From Aphrocallistes beatrix (taxonomy: Eukaryota > Porifera > Hexactinellida > Sceptrulophora > Aphrocallistidae): a DNA stretch of 64,000 bases. The translations under genes were made by a program, and so were the position numbers. The notes under the pieces were generated by a model. That model was not told the DNA's origin and made no database searches. It saw nothing but the letters and a program-made list of their open reading frames with translations. Shown in pieces: positions 1 to 11,674 of the stretch. The DNA is taken from NCBI GenBank assembly GCA_963281255.1, contig OY725488.1:10079524-10143523 (forward strand), read 5' to 3'. The number at the start of each line of letters is the position of its first letter. The stretch's first letter is position 1.

Positions 1-1034
1 AGAAATATTATGCAACAGTCCTATTTTGCTAGACTATATATACTTGGTATCCCGGTCATTTGTGGGGTATATACCTGGATGGCGACTTCTTGATAGTTTT
101 TCCACCAGTTTTTCTTCATAATTTTTTTTTTGGGAATACCGAAAGTAGTGAATAATGAATTTAGACAAAAAGTGTAAATCAATTAACAGCAAACGAAATT
201 CCAAAACAATTTTTGACCGATACACATTGATACACTTTAAAAATTCAATGCAACAGAAAAAGTTGTACCACTGTGGTACATTTAGCTAGTCTAAGGGTAA
301 CACTGTAAATGGACAGAAACACAATTTCAAAAGAAGCCTCGTTTTCGGTGAAGGACTATGTTATTACAGTAGAGTGCGAGTAATCTGGATCACGTAACTC
401 AGAAATGTATCTTGTTTAGCCGCGCTGCAGATTTACATGCACTTCAGTTGAATAACTATATAAAATTGAATATATAAAATTGACGAAATTTGGTGTAATT
501 TTAACTTTAAAACACTATGACTGTTGATCTTTGTGGTCATTTTGGTCCCCAAAAGCCCTTTATCGAGACTTGGGGTGTTCTGGTAATACTGGTATATACA
601 TTAATTAAGTTTAACAGGCTTTCGCTGAAAACAAGGCCATTTTTGAATTTCAAAAATATGTCTAATTTACTGAGTGTTATCCCGCTTATGATGGCTATCA
701 ATATAAATTATGTTCCTATTAAATGATATTCCTGATTTAACATTATAAATCATATGTAGCTTGGCCAACTATATTTACTTCGGGCCGCAACTGCTTCATA
801 CCATTTAGTGGCGGGACGCAATACAGGGGCGTGCACTCGGGATGGGTATGGATAGAGGCATTTTGGACAATTTATTATACTATAACGAATGATAAAATAA
901 AGCAATCATGGCGCGAATAATACTTGTGGAAGAAAACGAGATGCATGATATGGAAAAATTTGGAGAATTCGTCTAAAAGTGGGTAAAAAAGGGGGAGATT
1001 GAAGCAGGCAACGCGGGCCGCCTGTTGGACAGCG
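1..1034. other. Intergenic, no gene recognised
   Basis: No convincing exon, RNA gene or complete transposon is visible. Around 780-1030 there are GC-richer stretches that look like decayed repeat, but I cannot assign them. Confidence 0.4.
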
Positions 1035-1368
1035 CTGATCTACAATATTACACTTAAGTCCAGATAAACGCGATATAAAATGGTTTGTTTCTAGGTTTGG
1101 TACAAATCTACCAAGCAGATCTTCAGGATGGAGGAACGTATGTACTTGCACACCGTCCATGCCAATGTGGAATCTCATTATCTTTAAGAACCTTTCTAAA
1201 AATTAGGATAAGTAAATAAAATACATGGAATAATGTAAAAATAATGTAAATATATAATGGAAGGTAACTAAAGTCGCAATTCTCAAAGTGGGGGAGGCAA
1301 AATAAATGTTATAATAAATTCAAGATTCAAAAATACTTCTAATACCAATTGGTTACATGTAACATACA
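1035..1368 (-). repeat. 3'-flank module of the GTPase-MACPF array, copy at 1.0-1.4 kb
   Basis: The DNA just downstream of the broken gene at 1369-3499 resembles the DNA at 8003-8320, 25690-25990, 28620-28940 and, in part, 34808-34940. Shared landmarks are a tract with AATATATAATGGAAGGT and, about 200 bp further from the gene, a tract that on the minus strand can encode a peptide like HPEDLLGRF. It shows that the 3' flank was duplicated with the genes. Whether the peptide-coding tract is real coding sequence is unknown. Confidence 0.6.
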
Positions 1369-3499
1369 CTACCAAGGTTTAGCACGTTCAGTTGCTTCTA
1401 CTCGTGTCAAGACAGGCTCTTCTTGGAAAAAATTCTTATCTGTCAGAGATATGAAGTCGAGAGGATATTGAAAGTTGAGATCAGTTAGACCAGTTTGTTC
1501 ATTAGTTTTGATAGGGTTCAGTTCTGTAGCATAAGAAAGGATTTTCTCATCAAGGGAACATGACAAAATATCACCAATAAATGCCGAATTAACTATTTTC
1601 TCAATACAAATAGTATTTTCTTCGATAGAATTTGTCCAACTCTTCCATTTATCAACAGTTATATCAAGAATTGATTTAATATGGCAGTACTTGGTACCAC
1701 CTGAACAAGTAAGAGGACATCTAACCAATTTAATGATATATATCTTGTAAGAAATGCTCTCTGTTTGGATCTTTTCCATCTTCAATACAGCAGAATATGA
1801 TTTCAAGTTGCTTCCTTAACGTTTTTGTTTTCTCATCGAGGAATGCTTTACTAGTCTTTTCATCTTTTTGAGGATTACAATATAACTCTCCTTCAATGCA
1901 GCCTCCGAAGTACAATCCTGTAATACAATGTAAAGCATAATCTTTAATGAAACTTGTAAAAGTAGGGGTTTCAAATTTGTACTCTAAACTATCAGCTCCT
2001 TCGGGAAGGGATTCTATTAATTTGTTAACAAATCTATCATCAAGAGCAAACTTTCCGATATCATTGATCTCGACCTGAAATAATACATAACAGATTCGAA
2101 AGGTTAGTTTTAAGTATTTCATTAGGAACCATCTTACATCTGCGTCACAAACGATGTCAATAGTAACTTGCCTGAGCTATTTTGCAATGCAATATTCAGG
2201 AATCTCAATTTCATAGTTCCCAAGTTTCCTATCCTTAAAGGGACGAATTGTTAGGATTTGATTTCGTGTGTCTCTGAATTGTCTGGAATATCCCATACCT
2301 AGTGATTTGAAATCAAGTTTTATTTTTATTCGAGATACTTGAAATAAATGGACTAACCATTCTTTTTCTTCATCAGTAAGTTGGAAAGGATACAGAGAAT
2401 TTTTGATCTTCAATAAATCCATAGTTTTAAGCGTTAAGAGATCGATATGTTTAATTTTCTGTAAATTATAAACCAAAGGAAAAATTTTAAAGGAATCTGA
2501 ATTAATTGCATCCATAAGAATTGAATAGATTTCATTGTCTTTCCTTATGAAGTATTTTTCATTTACAATTCCTTCCCACTTAGTAATACTATTACGCTTT
2601 AGATCAAGACGATTGGTCCTAATTGGTTCAATATTGCATTTCCTAGATATACTAAATAGTAACCTCACAGCTTCAATACCGATTTCATCTCCAGATTGTT
2701 TCATTAAGTGAATCATAGCTTGGAACAAGTTGAGAGGTTGTCTCTTACCGTCTGGTAGAATACGCCAGTCTCCTTCTTTTTCCATCTCCTCTCTCCTATC
2801 CAAATTCTCAATGAACACCACAGGTACTTCAAAAGAAAAATGAGCCTGAGTTAAATTTCTACATACTTCTTTAATCCATTTTGTTCCTTCAGCGTATTTA
2901 ACTCTCGAAAAGTGCATTGCATGTGTCACTGCAATCACTACATTAGGATGGAATTTATCAACTACGTTCAGTTTAGAAAGTACATGAAGCATCCTGGAGA
3001 AAGTAGAATAGATCCCACACAATCTATTATCTGCAGCTGAAAGAACGATGAGAACAATGTTAGGATAAATCCGAACTTGGTGTTTAGAATTCCCTAACTC
3101 AGGGTGTGTATCGATAAAATGCGATATCTTTGCCAAATTTTCAACATCAGCATCTTCTCCTCCTGTATCACCAAACCCTGGAGTATCAATAAAACTTACG
3201 TTCAAAACCTTTTCAGACAAGAGAGAACTCTTCACAGTACAACGATACTCAGTGACCTCTCGCGTTATAGACCCCCCTCTCTTGGCTTGAATAATATCTG
3301 TATCAAACAAGTAGTTTAAAGTGGAAGATTTTCCATCCCCTGATTTTCCATATAAAAATATAGTCGTTTGATTACTTGATCTTTGTGCGGCCTTACTTCG
3401 ATATTGCATTTGTGCCAAGACAGAGTCAATATATTTTGCAAAATTCTTTGTAGATTGTTGTTCTCCTAATTGGGGTTGAACGGGATTAGCTTCTGCCAA
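1369..3499 (-). pseudogene. Broken GTPase-MACPF-CAAX gene (subfamily I)
   Basis: Close relative of the intact gene at 8617-10779 but carrying four separate lesions. The start codon is TTG where intact copies have ATG (MAEANP context). A TAG stop replaces the Glu codon of the conserved AKELRQ stretch, near 2177. A frameshift near 1730-1800 separates the C-terminal third into another frame. A small deletion after AKPW puts a stop where the CAAX box should be, so the prenylation site is lost. The GTPase part is otherwise well kept: P-loop GKSGDGKSS, DTPGFGD, THAMHF, and EN followed by ILPDG. The MACPF-like signature (YALHC then FGG) is also still readable. It lies upstream in coordinates of a coiled-coil membrane protein gene at 5124-6692, the same neighbour order as the intact gene at 28953-31103. 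I call it a pseudogene; an N-terminal GTPase-only product from a downstream ATG cannot be excluded. Confidence 0.85.
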
Positions 3500-3575
3500 C
3501 TAAATGAAGAAAAAATTACACTCTCCAAATAAATTATTTTTTGCTGAGCAATTTAAATTGCAAATAATTATTACG
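3500..3575 (-). promoter_or_regulatory. Conserved 5' flank of subfamily I genes (copy 1)
   Basis: On the minus strand the bases just before the start codon contain TTAAATTGCTCAGCAAAA, closely matched before the genes at 28953-31103 and 34945-37095. Conservation at the same distance from the start suggests 5'UTR or promoter carried with the duplication. No factor site is claimed. Confidence 0.35.
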
Positions 3576-4244
3576 AGGGTCACTCGACAAGTTTTGAGCC
3601 TGAGTAGTTGCTTCCATTTGATTGTGTTGAAAATTCCTAGGATTATTCATCTACCTATTGTTATCTTTGGCCTTGAGTTTGATTTCAATCGGACAATTTT
3701 CTAAAATATTATGCCACATATAATGGAGTGTCCTTGTGGACTCCGACACATTTGCAAGCCATTTCCTATGGAATTTTATTTATTCTCTTTATGGAAAAAA
3801 TGATAGTTGGGAACAAACTTTTGATAATTCAATATTATCAATGATGCGATATATTCACAATCCGGGGGGATTCTATGATTATCATATTTAAATTTCGTTT
3901 GCAAAACTTAAATAAATTTTCAAAGATATCCCAATTCAACACTTGTGGTTGTGTTTTCATAGATGCTAATACAAAATATCTTAGACAATTTCTTCAAAAG
4001 GTAAAGTTAAGTCAGGTGCTATCTTTCTTGCCTACTGATAGCCGAGGTTCTCTGTAAATATACTGTCATATACATACACACATGCTGCATGCATCTGTCA
4101 ACAACTATCAGTAGGTTTAGCACCTCACCCAGATTATGAACCAACTGAGACATACGTATTAGCAAGGATTCGAGAGAATATAAATCTACTCTTTACTTTA
4201 TCTAATTTTCTGCTAGTTCTGCACTGATTTCATTATTAATACTA
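3576..4244. other. Intergenic, no gene recognised
   Basis: AT-rich DNA without a supported exon. A short inverted match (CTACTGATAG near 4032 and CTATCAGTAG near 4105) may be part of a small decayed element. Confidence 0.35.
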
Positions 4245-4663
4245 CAGGGTGTTTCATTGATTACACACAAAAGTAAATTGCTTTCATTTCATTTGTGATC
4301 GAGATAATTTAGTTATTTGCTTTTGAAAGGAAATCCTTTGACATTTATGAAAAACAATGAAGCAAACCGTTGGAATAAAAGTCAATTATTTCAAAACATC
4401 ATTAATATAGAATAACTCATTTCCGATTTAGTCATTTTGGGCGGGTAAACCTTAGAAGTGTGGGGTAATCTTGAATAGGACTGATTTTTATGGTAGAATT
4501 CCACCATCTTGATCTTCTTTTGTTTGTCATCTAGCTTGTCCATTTTGATGTCACACAAATGTCAGAGGGTGTTAAACAACATCGTAAAAGGGGAAGATGA
4601 TTAGTAAAATATTTACCTAGTAATTTCAAATTATTTTCGTGATACAATCGCTGAAACACCCTG
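4245..4663. mobile_element. Tc1/mariner-type MITE, 419 bp
   Basis: The ends are inverted: CAGGGTGTTTCA at the left and TGAAACACCCTG at the right, each bordered by TA, the usual target duplication of Tc1/mariner elements. No internal transposase is visible, so this is a non-autonomous copy. Confidence 0.75.
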
Positions 4664-5123
4664 TACGTATAACCGTTAGAATGACAACTCAGGAACTAGT
4701 CCAGGATCAATCGAAAAAATATTTTAAAACCCACAAGACAAATTCCACAAGGCCAAAATATCATTCAAGCTAGTCAAAACCATCCCTAACAAAAAATAAT
4801 CGGGAGACAATTCTTTGGCCTCCGATGTCCGAAAATCCAATTCTTAATAGAATTCTCTTTGGAATTGTTTAGAATTGGTGATTTCAACCAATTATAGATA
4901 TTCTATGCTAATAAAATGTCCGAAAAGACTCAAAATATAGCAACATAGTAGAAAATATTTCCAAATCGGACATCCGTTCAAAAGTTATAACCAAATGATC
5001 ACACTGTTCGGACAAAATTTTCCCATTTAGTGGTCCGTTGAAATACCATGAATTTAAAACTATAATTGTTAGAGCTTAGCTTTAGTGATTAAATCTGTAG
5101 AAAGTTTCCTATACCATGATATA
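4664..5123. other. Intergenic, no gene recognised
   Basis: AT-rich stretch between a MITE and the last exon of the coiled-coil gene copy 1. Nothing further is supported. Confidence 0.35.
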
Positions 5124-6692
5124 TTATATCAAATATTTTCTAAAAGCTAAAGATTTCATAATCTCATACAATGTTGAATAATTATTAAACAATAGAGAGA
5201 CACAACTAACTTTTTCATTTGAAGCTCCCTTTACTTCATCCAACTTTGAGCGTGAGTTTCTGTTTGATTGTACTGTTGGTTTAATTCCTGTAAGGAGGTG
5301 TTAAGGTATATATACTCCAAAATAAATTTATTAATGAAATTGATCGCAGCTCACCATAACGTGGTTTTCGCGTATCGTCTCGACCAGCTAGCTTGATTGT
5401 AACTTGATATGAGGGATCTCTCCTCTCAACTTTGAAAGGTGTCACTTCAAACACTCCCAAATTTCCTAAGTTGAGAGATCCTTCATGCCCTTACCTCCAT
5501 GACACAATCGCACTTGAAACAGACTTTACTTGCATTTCCTAATCCCTTCGCATCCTCTGTAATAAATGTAAACATTTCGCCGTTTTTATCGAAAAAGTAG
5601 ATCTCTCTTTCTCTGATCCGCTCTACAGCTCCTGCGAACCATGTCATGGTGACAGAGGTCTTACTATCCAAGTAGCTTGTAACAGATGAAGAGGCTAGAC
5701 AAAAAAACATATGTACAAATTCATTATTTTAAACAATTGCTGACTCAAATTTTTTATTTCTTGTTCATCTACTATGTATGTACTACGTAACAATATATTA
5801 TTATGCTAGGCAAGTAGTGAACACTACTGAGCGTAATGGAATCAGTTGTCAATAGGAAATACCTAAATAAATTCGATTACCTGAAATGCTTTGAAACTTC
5901 TGTACATTCTTTAATGATATCTTTTCTTTCTCTAAATCACTAACTACAGTCTGTAAATGTAGAAGTTCAGCTTCTTTGGTAGTTAATTTCATTTCCAATT
6001 CTTCAATTCTTTTCAGTTTGACAATATTGTCTTGATTCTTCACTTCTGCAGTCTTTAGTTTTCCTTTAACAACTTCGTTCTCCTTCTTTAGACGTTGAAT
6101 TTCTGCCTTAGACTGTTTGAGCTGAGAAATACAAAAATAGAACATTATAAAGCTAGTAATTAATAACCATATTCCAATAGGAGTGGCCGGGTGCGTGCTC
6201 AACTTTCCAAATATTAAAATCCAAGAAGAATAAAAGTTATAACGGCCCATAAACAGACCACCACTCCTCTTCAGTTACATCATATCACAAAATATACCCT
6301 CCTCCTTCAAAGTTACGTAACGCTAAAACCATTTCATTCAATACACTCTCTATGATTTATGCATTTTAGCAAGGAAAATCAATCTATTATTCAGTATTTT
6401 CTCTCTAATACTACGTTACGTAAAGCATATAATTAAATTCCCTAACCTGCTATGTCACACCCTGTCATGCTTCACCTGATACCCCTCTCCCTTAGAAGCG
6501 TTACGTAACGTTTGAACAGCTCATAATTATATAAATGTAATAAGAACGACATGAATGATAAACTCAGAACAAACGAACCTGTTCTACCATGACTCTTTTC
6601 TCTTCATTTGGATGTGAGATAGCATCATTAGCTTGTACTGTCTGTCTTGCATCACAGTTAGATGAGACAATTCTACAAACTCTCTCAATTGC
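5124..6692 (-). pseudogene. Coiled-coil, single-pass membrane protein gene, copy 1 (5'-truncated)
   Basis: Exons read on the minus strand. Exon 1 remnant is 6579-6692, ending MVEQ before a GTTCG donor. Exon 2 is 5881-6268, with a hydrophobic helix (GIWLLITSFIMFYFCI), a Lys/Glu-rich coiled coil, and donor GTAATC. Exon 3 is 5495-5694, after acceptor TCTAG, and joins in phase. Exon 4 is about 5355-5490 (VFEVTPFKVERRD region), with donor GTGAGC. Exon 5 is 5124-5287, after CTTACAG. Exons 1 and 2 match copy 2 at 31512-32997. Lesions: most of exon 1 is missing where a hAT-like fragment begins, and the exon 3 to 4 junction is out of frame. The exon 3-5 product, mostly beta-type residues with a CFKCDC cysteine cluster, is not one I recognise. 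It shows what copy 2 has lost. The gene sits between two GTPase-MACPF genes and was duplicated with them. Confidence 0.65.
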
Positions 6693-6778
6693 TCCATAAT
6701 TTCTCCTTACTTGGGGGTACGCGTAAAGTTCAAAAAATAGCCAGGGGGTACGCTGGGAAAAAAGTTTGAAGACCACTG
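6693..6778. mobile_element. hAT-like MITE fragment interrupting exon 1 of the coiled-coil gene
   Basis: The right edge reads AAAGTTTGAAGACCACTG, the reverse of the CAGTGGTCTTCAAACTTT ends typical of many animal hAT elements. The sequence GGGGGTACGC occurs twice inside. It starts where homology to exon 1 of copy 2 stops. Confidence 0.5.
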
Positions 6779-8323
6779 CTCTATAGTATGGTCTCTCAAC
6801 TTTGGGAATCAGTGGAGCGGTGACAATTTGGACCCATGATGGCGTTGAAGAAAAACTTCTAAATTCATGGTTAACGAGTTATTAAACAAATTACGGAATG
6901 TAGGCAATATGCTAAATTGTCTAAATACTCATAAATTGAATTTAGATATAGAAATTATATTTTACATCAAGCCATTCATAGCTTGGTTCAATCAAAAAAT
7001 ATATCAAAAACAGGGTCTGAATATAACTAAACTTGTCATAAATACACCTATTGCACAATAATATGATGACTAATCAAAACTTTTGCAACGGAAATGGGTA
7101 CTACGACATCCTACTTATATATGTTAGTTATACATTCTTAAGTTCTACTTTGTGTCATTACTGATTTTTTTGGCAGATCGTGTATTACTTATAGTTTAAC
7201 CATTTTCTACAGTATCTCAGGATTTACTACTAATAATTAGCAAATACGCATAAGAATTTCAACTGTGGCACTTTATGATACTAACATCATCATCTACTGA
7301 CATGTAGTACAAGGCTGCAAATGTAGAAATATTTAACCTTGAATTGGTATAGTTCAGTTGAAAACCTTTCGAACTTAAAGAAAACATATTTGAAGTCAAA
7401 TCTAGCGTATCTGCTGCTGAATAGATGTTATAGGTTTAATCATTAGTATTTGAATGAGAAATAATGAGTAATAAGTACAGTTGAGTGAAATTATGAGGCA
7501 CTTATATAGCAGGAACCATGGATGTACAACTTGAGTGATTAAGTTACACACGCACCATGACTTCATAACTTTCCGGGAATAATTAATATAGAAACGAAAT
7601 CTCAATAATGAAAAAAGGGAAAATAATGGATATATTTCAAATTTCACATTTAGAGAGCTCTAAAATTCCCCAACTATGTACTGTGTCAGATATTAATATT
7701 TTGCGTCCTTCAATTCACTTACTAGAGCAGCACTATCAGTCTGTTCACAGACAAGTTTTTATTTACATATGTACCCATGTTTCGATATCTATGAAAAATG
7801 AGTGTTAGTAAGTAACCATTGAATGAACTTAATAAGGTATTTGCAGGGTGTATAATTGAAAAGAAAGTGTTCACTAGTCTTGCAATTCAAATGAGTGAAG
7901 AACGTTTGCTGTATTGAACTTAAGTTGTCGCGATAAAGTCTATAATTCACGTTTTAAGAGGAATTAGAAAATTTGAAGAATTGTTATTTCAATTCCAGGT
8001 CGACGCCATTAAAAATAGTTTGTTCTAAGTTTAGTAAAACTCTGCTCAGCAGATCATCAGGATGGAAGAATGGAAGAAACGTCTTACACTCTCCATGCCA
8101 TTCAATGAGATATCTTGCCATTTCTAATAATAGGAACTGCTCTAAAAATTAAGTTAATAAAATACAGGGAATAATGTAAAACAATGTAAATATATAATGG
8201 AAGGTTACTACTCGTAAATCCTACTAAAAAATATAAACATTCAGTAAAATGGGGGAAAGTCAATATTATAGTTAATTCAAGATTCTAAAGTCATTCTAAT
8301 ACCAGCAGGTTTGGCGTTATATA
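6779..8323. repeat. Segmentally duplicated spacer of the gene array, block 1
   Basis: This non-coding spacer matches block 2 (23946-26005), block 3 (27116-28952) and, in part, block 4 (33700-34090 plus 34808-34944) over hundreds of bases, including shared stretches such as GGTACTACGACATCCTACTT and AATATATAATGGAAGGTTA. It precedes (in + coordinates) the 3' end of a subfamily I gene in every case. It preserves the un-inserted version of the hAT site occupied in block 2 at 24395-24930. Confidence 0.75.
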
Positions 8324-8458
8324 CTATATGATAGCACACATGGTTTTGGCATGATCAGTTGCTTCTACTCGTGTCAAGACCGGCTCCTCTTGCAAAAAAT
8401 TCGTATCTGTCAGAGATATGAAGTCGAGAGGATTTTGAAAGTTGAGATCAGTTAAACC
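8324..8458 (-). pseudogene. Orphan 3' end of a GTPase-MACPF-CAAX gene
   Basis: On the minus strand 44 codons run from a GLTDLNFQ stretch through LTRVEATDHAK to a terminal CAII box and TAG stop. This closely matches the last part of the gene at 28953-31103, including the bases after the stop. Homology stops abruptly at 8458, and 158 bp later the complete gene at 8617-10779 ends. It is a leftover of unequal recombination or deletion between tandem copies. Confidence 0.8.
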
Positions 8459-8616
8459 ATTATCTATATCATACCGATCGACAAAAATCTCAGCGACCTA
8501 CATAAATCATAACCTTCAAAAAGTGTACAAACATTCAGTAAAAACATGGGGAAAGTCAATATTATAGTGAATTCAAAAGTCTAAAATACTTTAGTACATT
8601 AGTTACATGTATCCTA

Positions 8617-10779
8617 CTACATTACAGAACACAAAGGTTTCGCACGATCAGTTGCTTGTACTCGTGTTAGGAGAGGCTCTTCCGCATAGGAAGATTGGAA
8701 AGAATTAGTATCATTCAAAGATATAGATTCGAGAGAGTTTTGAAAGTTGAGATCAGTTAATCCAGTTTGCTTTTCAGTTTTGATTGGTTTAAGTTCCTTA
8801 GCATAAGAAAGTTTTTTCTCATCAGGGGAACTTGATAAAATATCGCCAATGAATGTCGAATTTACCATTCTCTCAATACAAATAGGTTTATTCTCAATAG
8901 AATTTGTCCAACTGTTCCATTTATTAAAATTTATATCAAGAATGGATTTGACATGATACTCCTTGGCACCACCTGAATATCTAACTGAACATTTGACTAA
9001 TTTACCAATAGTTTCCTTTTCATTTAGAAAATGCTCTCTGTTTAGATCAATTCCATCTTGAAAACAGCCGAAGATAATTTCAAGTTGCTTCCTTAATGTT
9101 ATTGTTCTCTCAGCGAGGAATGCTTTACTAGTCTTTTCATCTTTTTGAGGATTAAAATATAACTCTCCTTCAATGCAGCCTCCGAAATACAATCCTGTAA
9201 TGCAGTGTAAAGCATAATCTTTAATGAAACTTGTGAAATTTGGGTTTTCAAATTTGTACTCTAAAGTACTAGCTCCTTCGGGAAGAGATTTCTCTAATTT
9301 TTTGACAAAAGTATCATTAAGAGCAAATTTTCCGATATCACTGATCTCGACTTGAAATAATACATAACAGATTCGAAAGGTTAGTTTTAAATATTTCATC
9401 AGAAACCATTTTGCATCTTCGTCATAAACAATGTCAATAGTAACCTGTCTAAGTTCTTTAGCCGTACAATATCCAGGAACTTCAATTACATAGTTCCCAA
9501 TTTTCCTTTTTTCTAAGGGACAAATTATTAGGATTTGCTTTCGTTTGTCTTTGAATTGTCTAGAATATCCCACACCTAGTGATCTAAAATCAAGTTTTAT
9601 TTTCATTTGAGATACTTGAAGTAACTGGACTAACCAATCTCTTTCTTCATCAGTAAGTTGGAAAGGATAGAGGGAATATTTGATCGCCAACAAATCCATA
9701 GTTTTAAGCGTTAAGAGATTAATATGTTCAATTTTCTGTAAATTGTAAACCAAAGGAAAAATTCTAAAGTTGTCAGAATTTTTTTTTTTCGTAAGAATTG
9801 AATAGATAGCATTATCCATGTCGAAAAATTTGTTGTTTACATCTTTTTTCCATTGGGTACTACTACGCTTTAGATCAAGATTTTGAGGAGTGCATCTAAT
9901 TGGTTCAATATTACATTTCCTAGACACGCTGAACAGTAATCTAACAGATTCAATACCGATTTCATCTCCAGAATGTTTCATCAAGTGAGTCATTGCATCA
10001 AACAAGTTAAGAGGTTGTCTGGTACCGTCTGGTAGAATATGCCAGTCTCCTTCTTGCTCTATTTTTTTCTTTTTGGCCAAATTCTCAATGAATACCACAG
10101 GTACTTCAATAGAAAAATGAGCTCGAGTCAAAATTCGACATATCTCTTCAATATGTTTCGTTTCCTCATCAAATTCATCTCCCGTAAGGTACATTGCATG
10201 TGTCACTGCAATCACTACATTTGGATGGAATTTATCAACCACATTCAGTTTAGATAGGACATGAAGCATCTTGGAGAAAGTAGAATAGATCCCAGACAAT
10301 CTATCATTTGTAGCTGAAATAACGATGAGAACAATGTTAGGATAAACCCAATCTGGATCTACTTCGAAATACCCTAACTCAGGGTGTGCATCGATAAAAT
10401 GCGATATTTTTGCTAAATTTTCAACATCAGCTTCTTCTCCGTCTGTATCACCAAACCCTGGAGTATCAATAAAACATACGTTCAAAACATCTTCAGATAT
10501 GAGTGAACTCTTTACAGTACAACGATATTCAGTGACCTTTCGAGTTATAGAATCTCCTCTATTGGCTGGAATAATATTCGTATCAAATAGGTATTTTAAA
10601 GTGGAAGATTTTCCATCTCCCGACTGTCCATATAAGAATATAGTCGCTTGATTACATGATCTATGTGCGGCCTTACTTCGATATTGCATTTGTGCCAATA
10701 CAGAATCAATATATCTAGCAAAATTATCTGCTGATTGTTGTTCTCTTAACTGAGGTCGAACGGGATTAGCTTCTGCCAT
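8617..10779 (-). CDS. GTPase-MACPF-CAAX protein, 720 aa (subfamily I, intact)
   Basis: Single-exon gene starting at an ATG in the family MAEANP context. Residues about 45-290 form an AIG1/GIMAP/Toc-type GTPase domain: P-loop GQSGDGKSS at 51-59, candidate switch Thr in TRKVTEY at 79-85, DTPG at 105-108, THAM at 193-196 in place of the usual (N/T)KxD, and IEN at 231-233 followed by ILPDG. A linker of about 100 residues follows. Residues about 395-650 look MACPF-like: LGVGY near 401-405, a strand-rich stretch ending in SLPEG, YALHC at 522-526 with FGG at 532-534 (perforin signature YGTHY...GG), then SGG at 602-604 and a W..W..SI segment near 621-628. The C-terminus is CSVM, a CAAX box of farnesyl type. 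The expected location is the cytosolic face of a membrane. The GTPase and CAAX calls are firm; MACPF is inferred from motifs and their order; pore formation is inference. A hAT MITE ends about 45 bp before the start codon, replacing the flank conserved in related copies. Confidence 0.88.
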   Translation of the reverse strand: MAEANPVRPQLREQQSADNFARYIDSVLAQMQYRSKAAHRSCNQATIFLYGQSGDGKSSTLKYLFDTNIIPANRGDSITRKVTEYRCTVKSSLISEDVLNVCFIDTPGFGDTDGEEADVENLAKISHFIDAHPELGYFEVDPDWVYPNIVLIVISATNDRLSGIYSTFSKMLHVLSKLNVVDKFHPNVVIAVTHAMYLTGDEFDEETKHIEEICRILTRAHFSIEVPVVFIENLAKKKKIEQEGDWHILPDGTRQPLNLFDAMTHLMKHSGDEIGIESVRLLFSVSRKCNIEPIRCTPQNLDLKRSSTQWKKDVNNKFFDMDNAIYSILTKKKNSDNFRIFPLVYNLQKIEHINLLTLKTMDLLAIKYSLYPFQLTDEERDWLVQLLQVSQMKIKLDFRSLGVGYSRQFKDKRKQILIICPLEKRKIGNYVIEVPGYCTAKELRQVTIDIVYDEDAKWFLMKYLKLTFRICYVLFQVEISDIGKFALNDTFVKKLEKSLPEGASTLEYKFENPNFTSFIKDYALHCITGLYFGGCIEGELYFNPQKDEKTSKAFLAERTITLRKQLEIIFGCFQDGIDLNREHFLNEKETIGKLVKCSVRYSGGAKEYHVKSILDINFNKWNSWTNSIENKPICIERMVNSTFIGDILSSSPDEKKLSYAKELKPIKTEKQTGLTDLNFQNSLESISLNDTNSFQSSYAEEPLLTRVQATDRAKPLCSVM

Positions 10780-10823
10780 CTAAATTGAACTAAACATGGA
10801 GATATAATAGTGTAAGAGTCAAG

Positions 10824-11225
10824 ATTCGGTTTAACCAAATATTATTTGCAAATAATTGATATTTGGTCTGTAACCAAATATCATTATTTGGTATTCGGTT
10901 GAGAACCAAATAATTTGATCAACCGAATATTTGGTAAAACAAATAATTTGCATGCTTTGCCAATACAATCACACGTTCTTACATGAGGTGGTCCGAACAC
11001 AAATAAATCTAATAGGCCTACTTTTACTTGATTATATTTTGTATAAATATTTATAAAATTATAATAGATAAAGGTTTATGCAAAAATAGATTCAAGTATT
11101 ATTTGTTTTACCAAATTATTCGGTTGACAAAATTATTCGGTTTGACCATTATTCAGTTAACCAAATTATTTGGTCTGACCATTATTCGGTAAAAATGGTA
11201 TTTGGTTGAAGCGGTTTCAACCTTG
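10824..11225. mobile_element. hAT-like MITE with TTTGGTTAACC motifs, left end eroded
   Basis: Same family as the complete element at 24395-24930: many copies of CCAAAT/ATTTGG motifs in both orientations and the right end GGTTTCAACCTTG. About 20 bp of the left terminal repeat are missing. It abuts the 5' side of the gene at 8617-10779. Confidence 0.65.
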
Positions 11226-11231
11226 ATATAT

Positions 11232-11674
11232 ACAGTCGAACCTGTTATAACGGCCACTCTGTATAACGGTCACCTGTCTATAGCGGTCACCAATGAACAG
11301 TCCCGTCCGAAATTTCATAATATTGACCCTGTGTATAGCGGTCACCTGCTCAACGCGGCCAGCGGCCACCCATTTGCAGTCCCTTGCTGACCCAAAAACT
11401 GTGTATAACGGTCATCATCTGTCTATAATGGTCACTACCTGTATATAACGACATCACCTTTTTCACCTTTTTATGTGTTTATGACAGGACCTGTTACTAA
11501 CGATAAACAAGTGTCATTATATTACTTCAAGTAATATATTTCTAAAAACTTGATATTCATTTCACTACGTTGATACCTTTTGGGGATTAAGACAATCACC
11601 TGTATATAACGGCCACCTGTGTATAACGGCCATTTTTGTCCAGTCCCTTGGGTGGCCGTTATATACAGGTTCCA

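Noticed and set aside
906..1178. 90-codon frame near the 3' flank as an independent gene
   Set aside because: Only its first part is shared with the other flanks; the rest is GC-rich repeat-like DNA with no domain.
10039..10257. Plus-strand frames opposite the GTPase domains (also 14176-14379, 36373-36576, 61113-61313)
   Set aside because: They recur because they mirror conserved codons of the real minus-strand genes; no start context or independent conservation.
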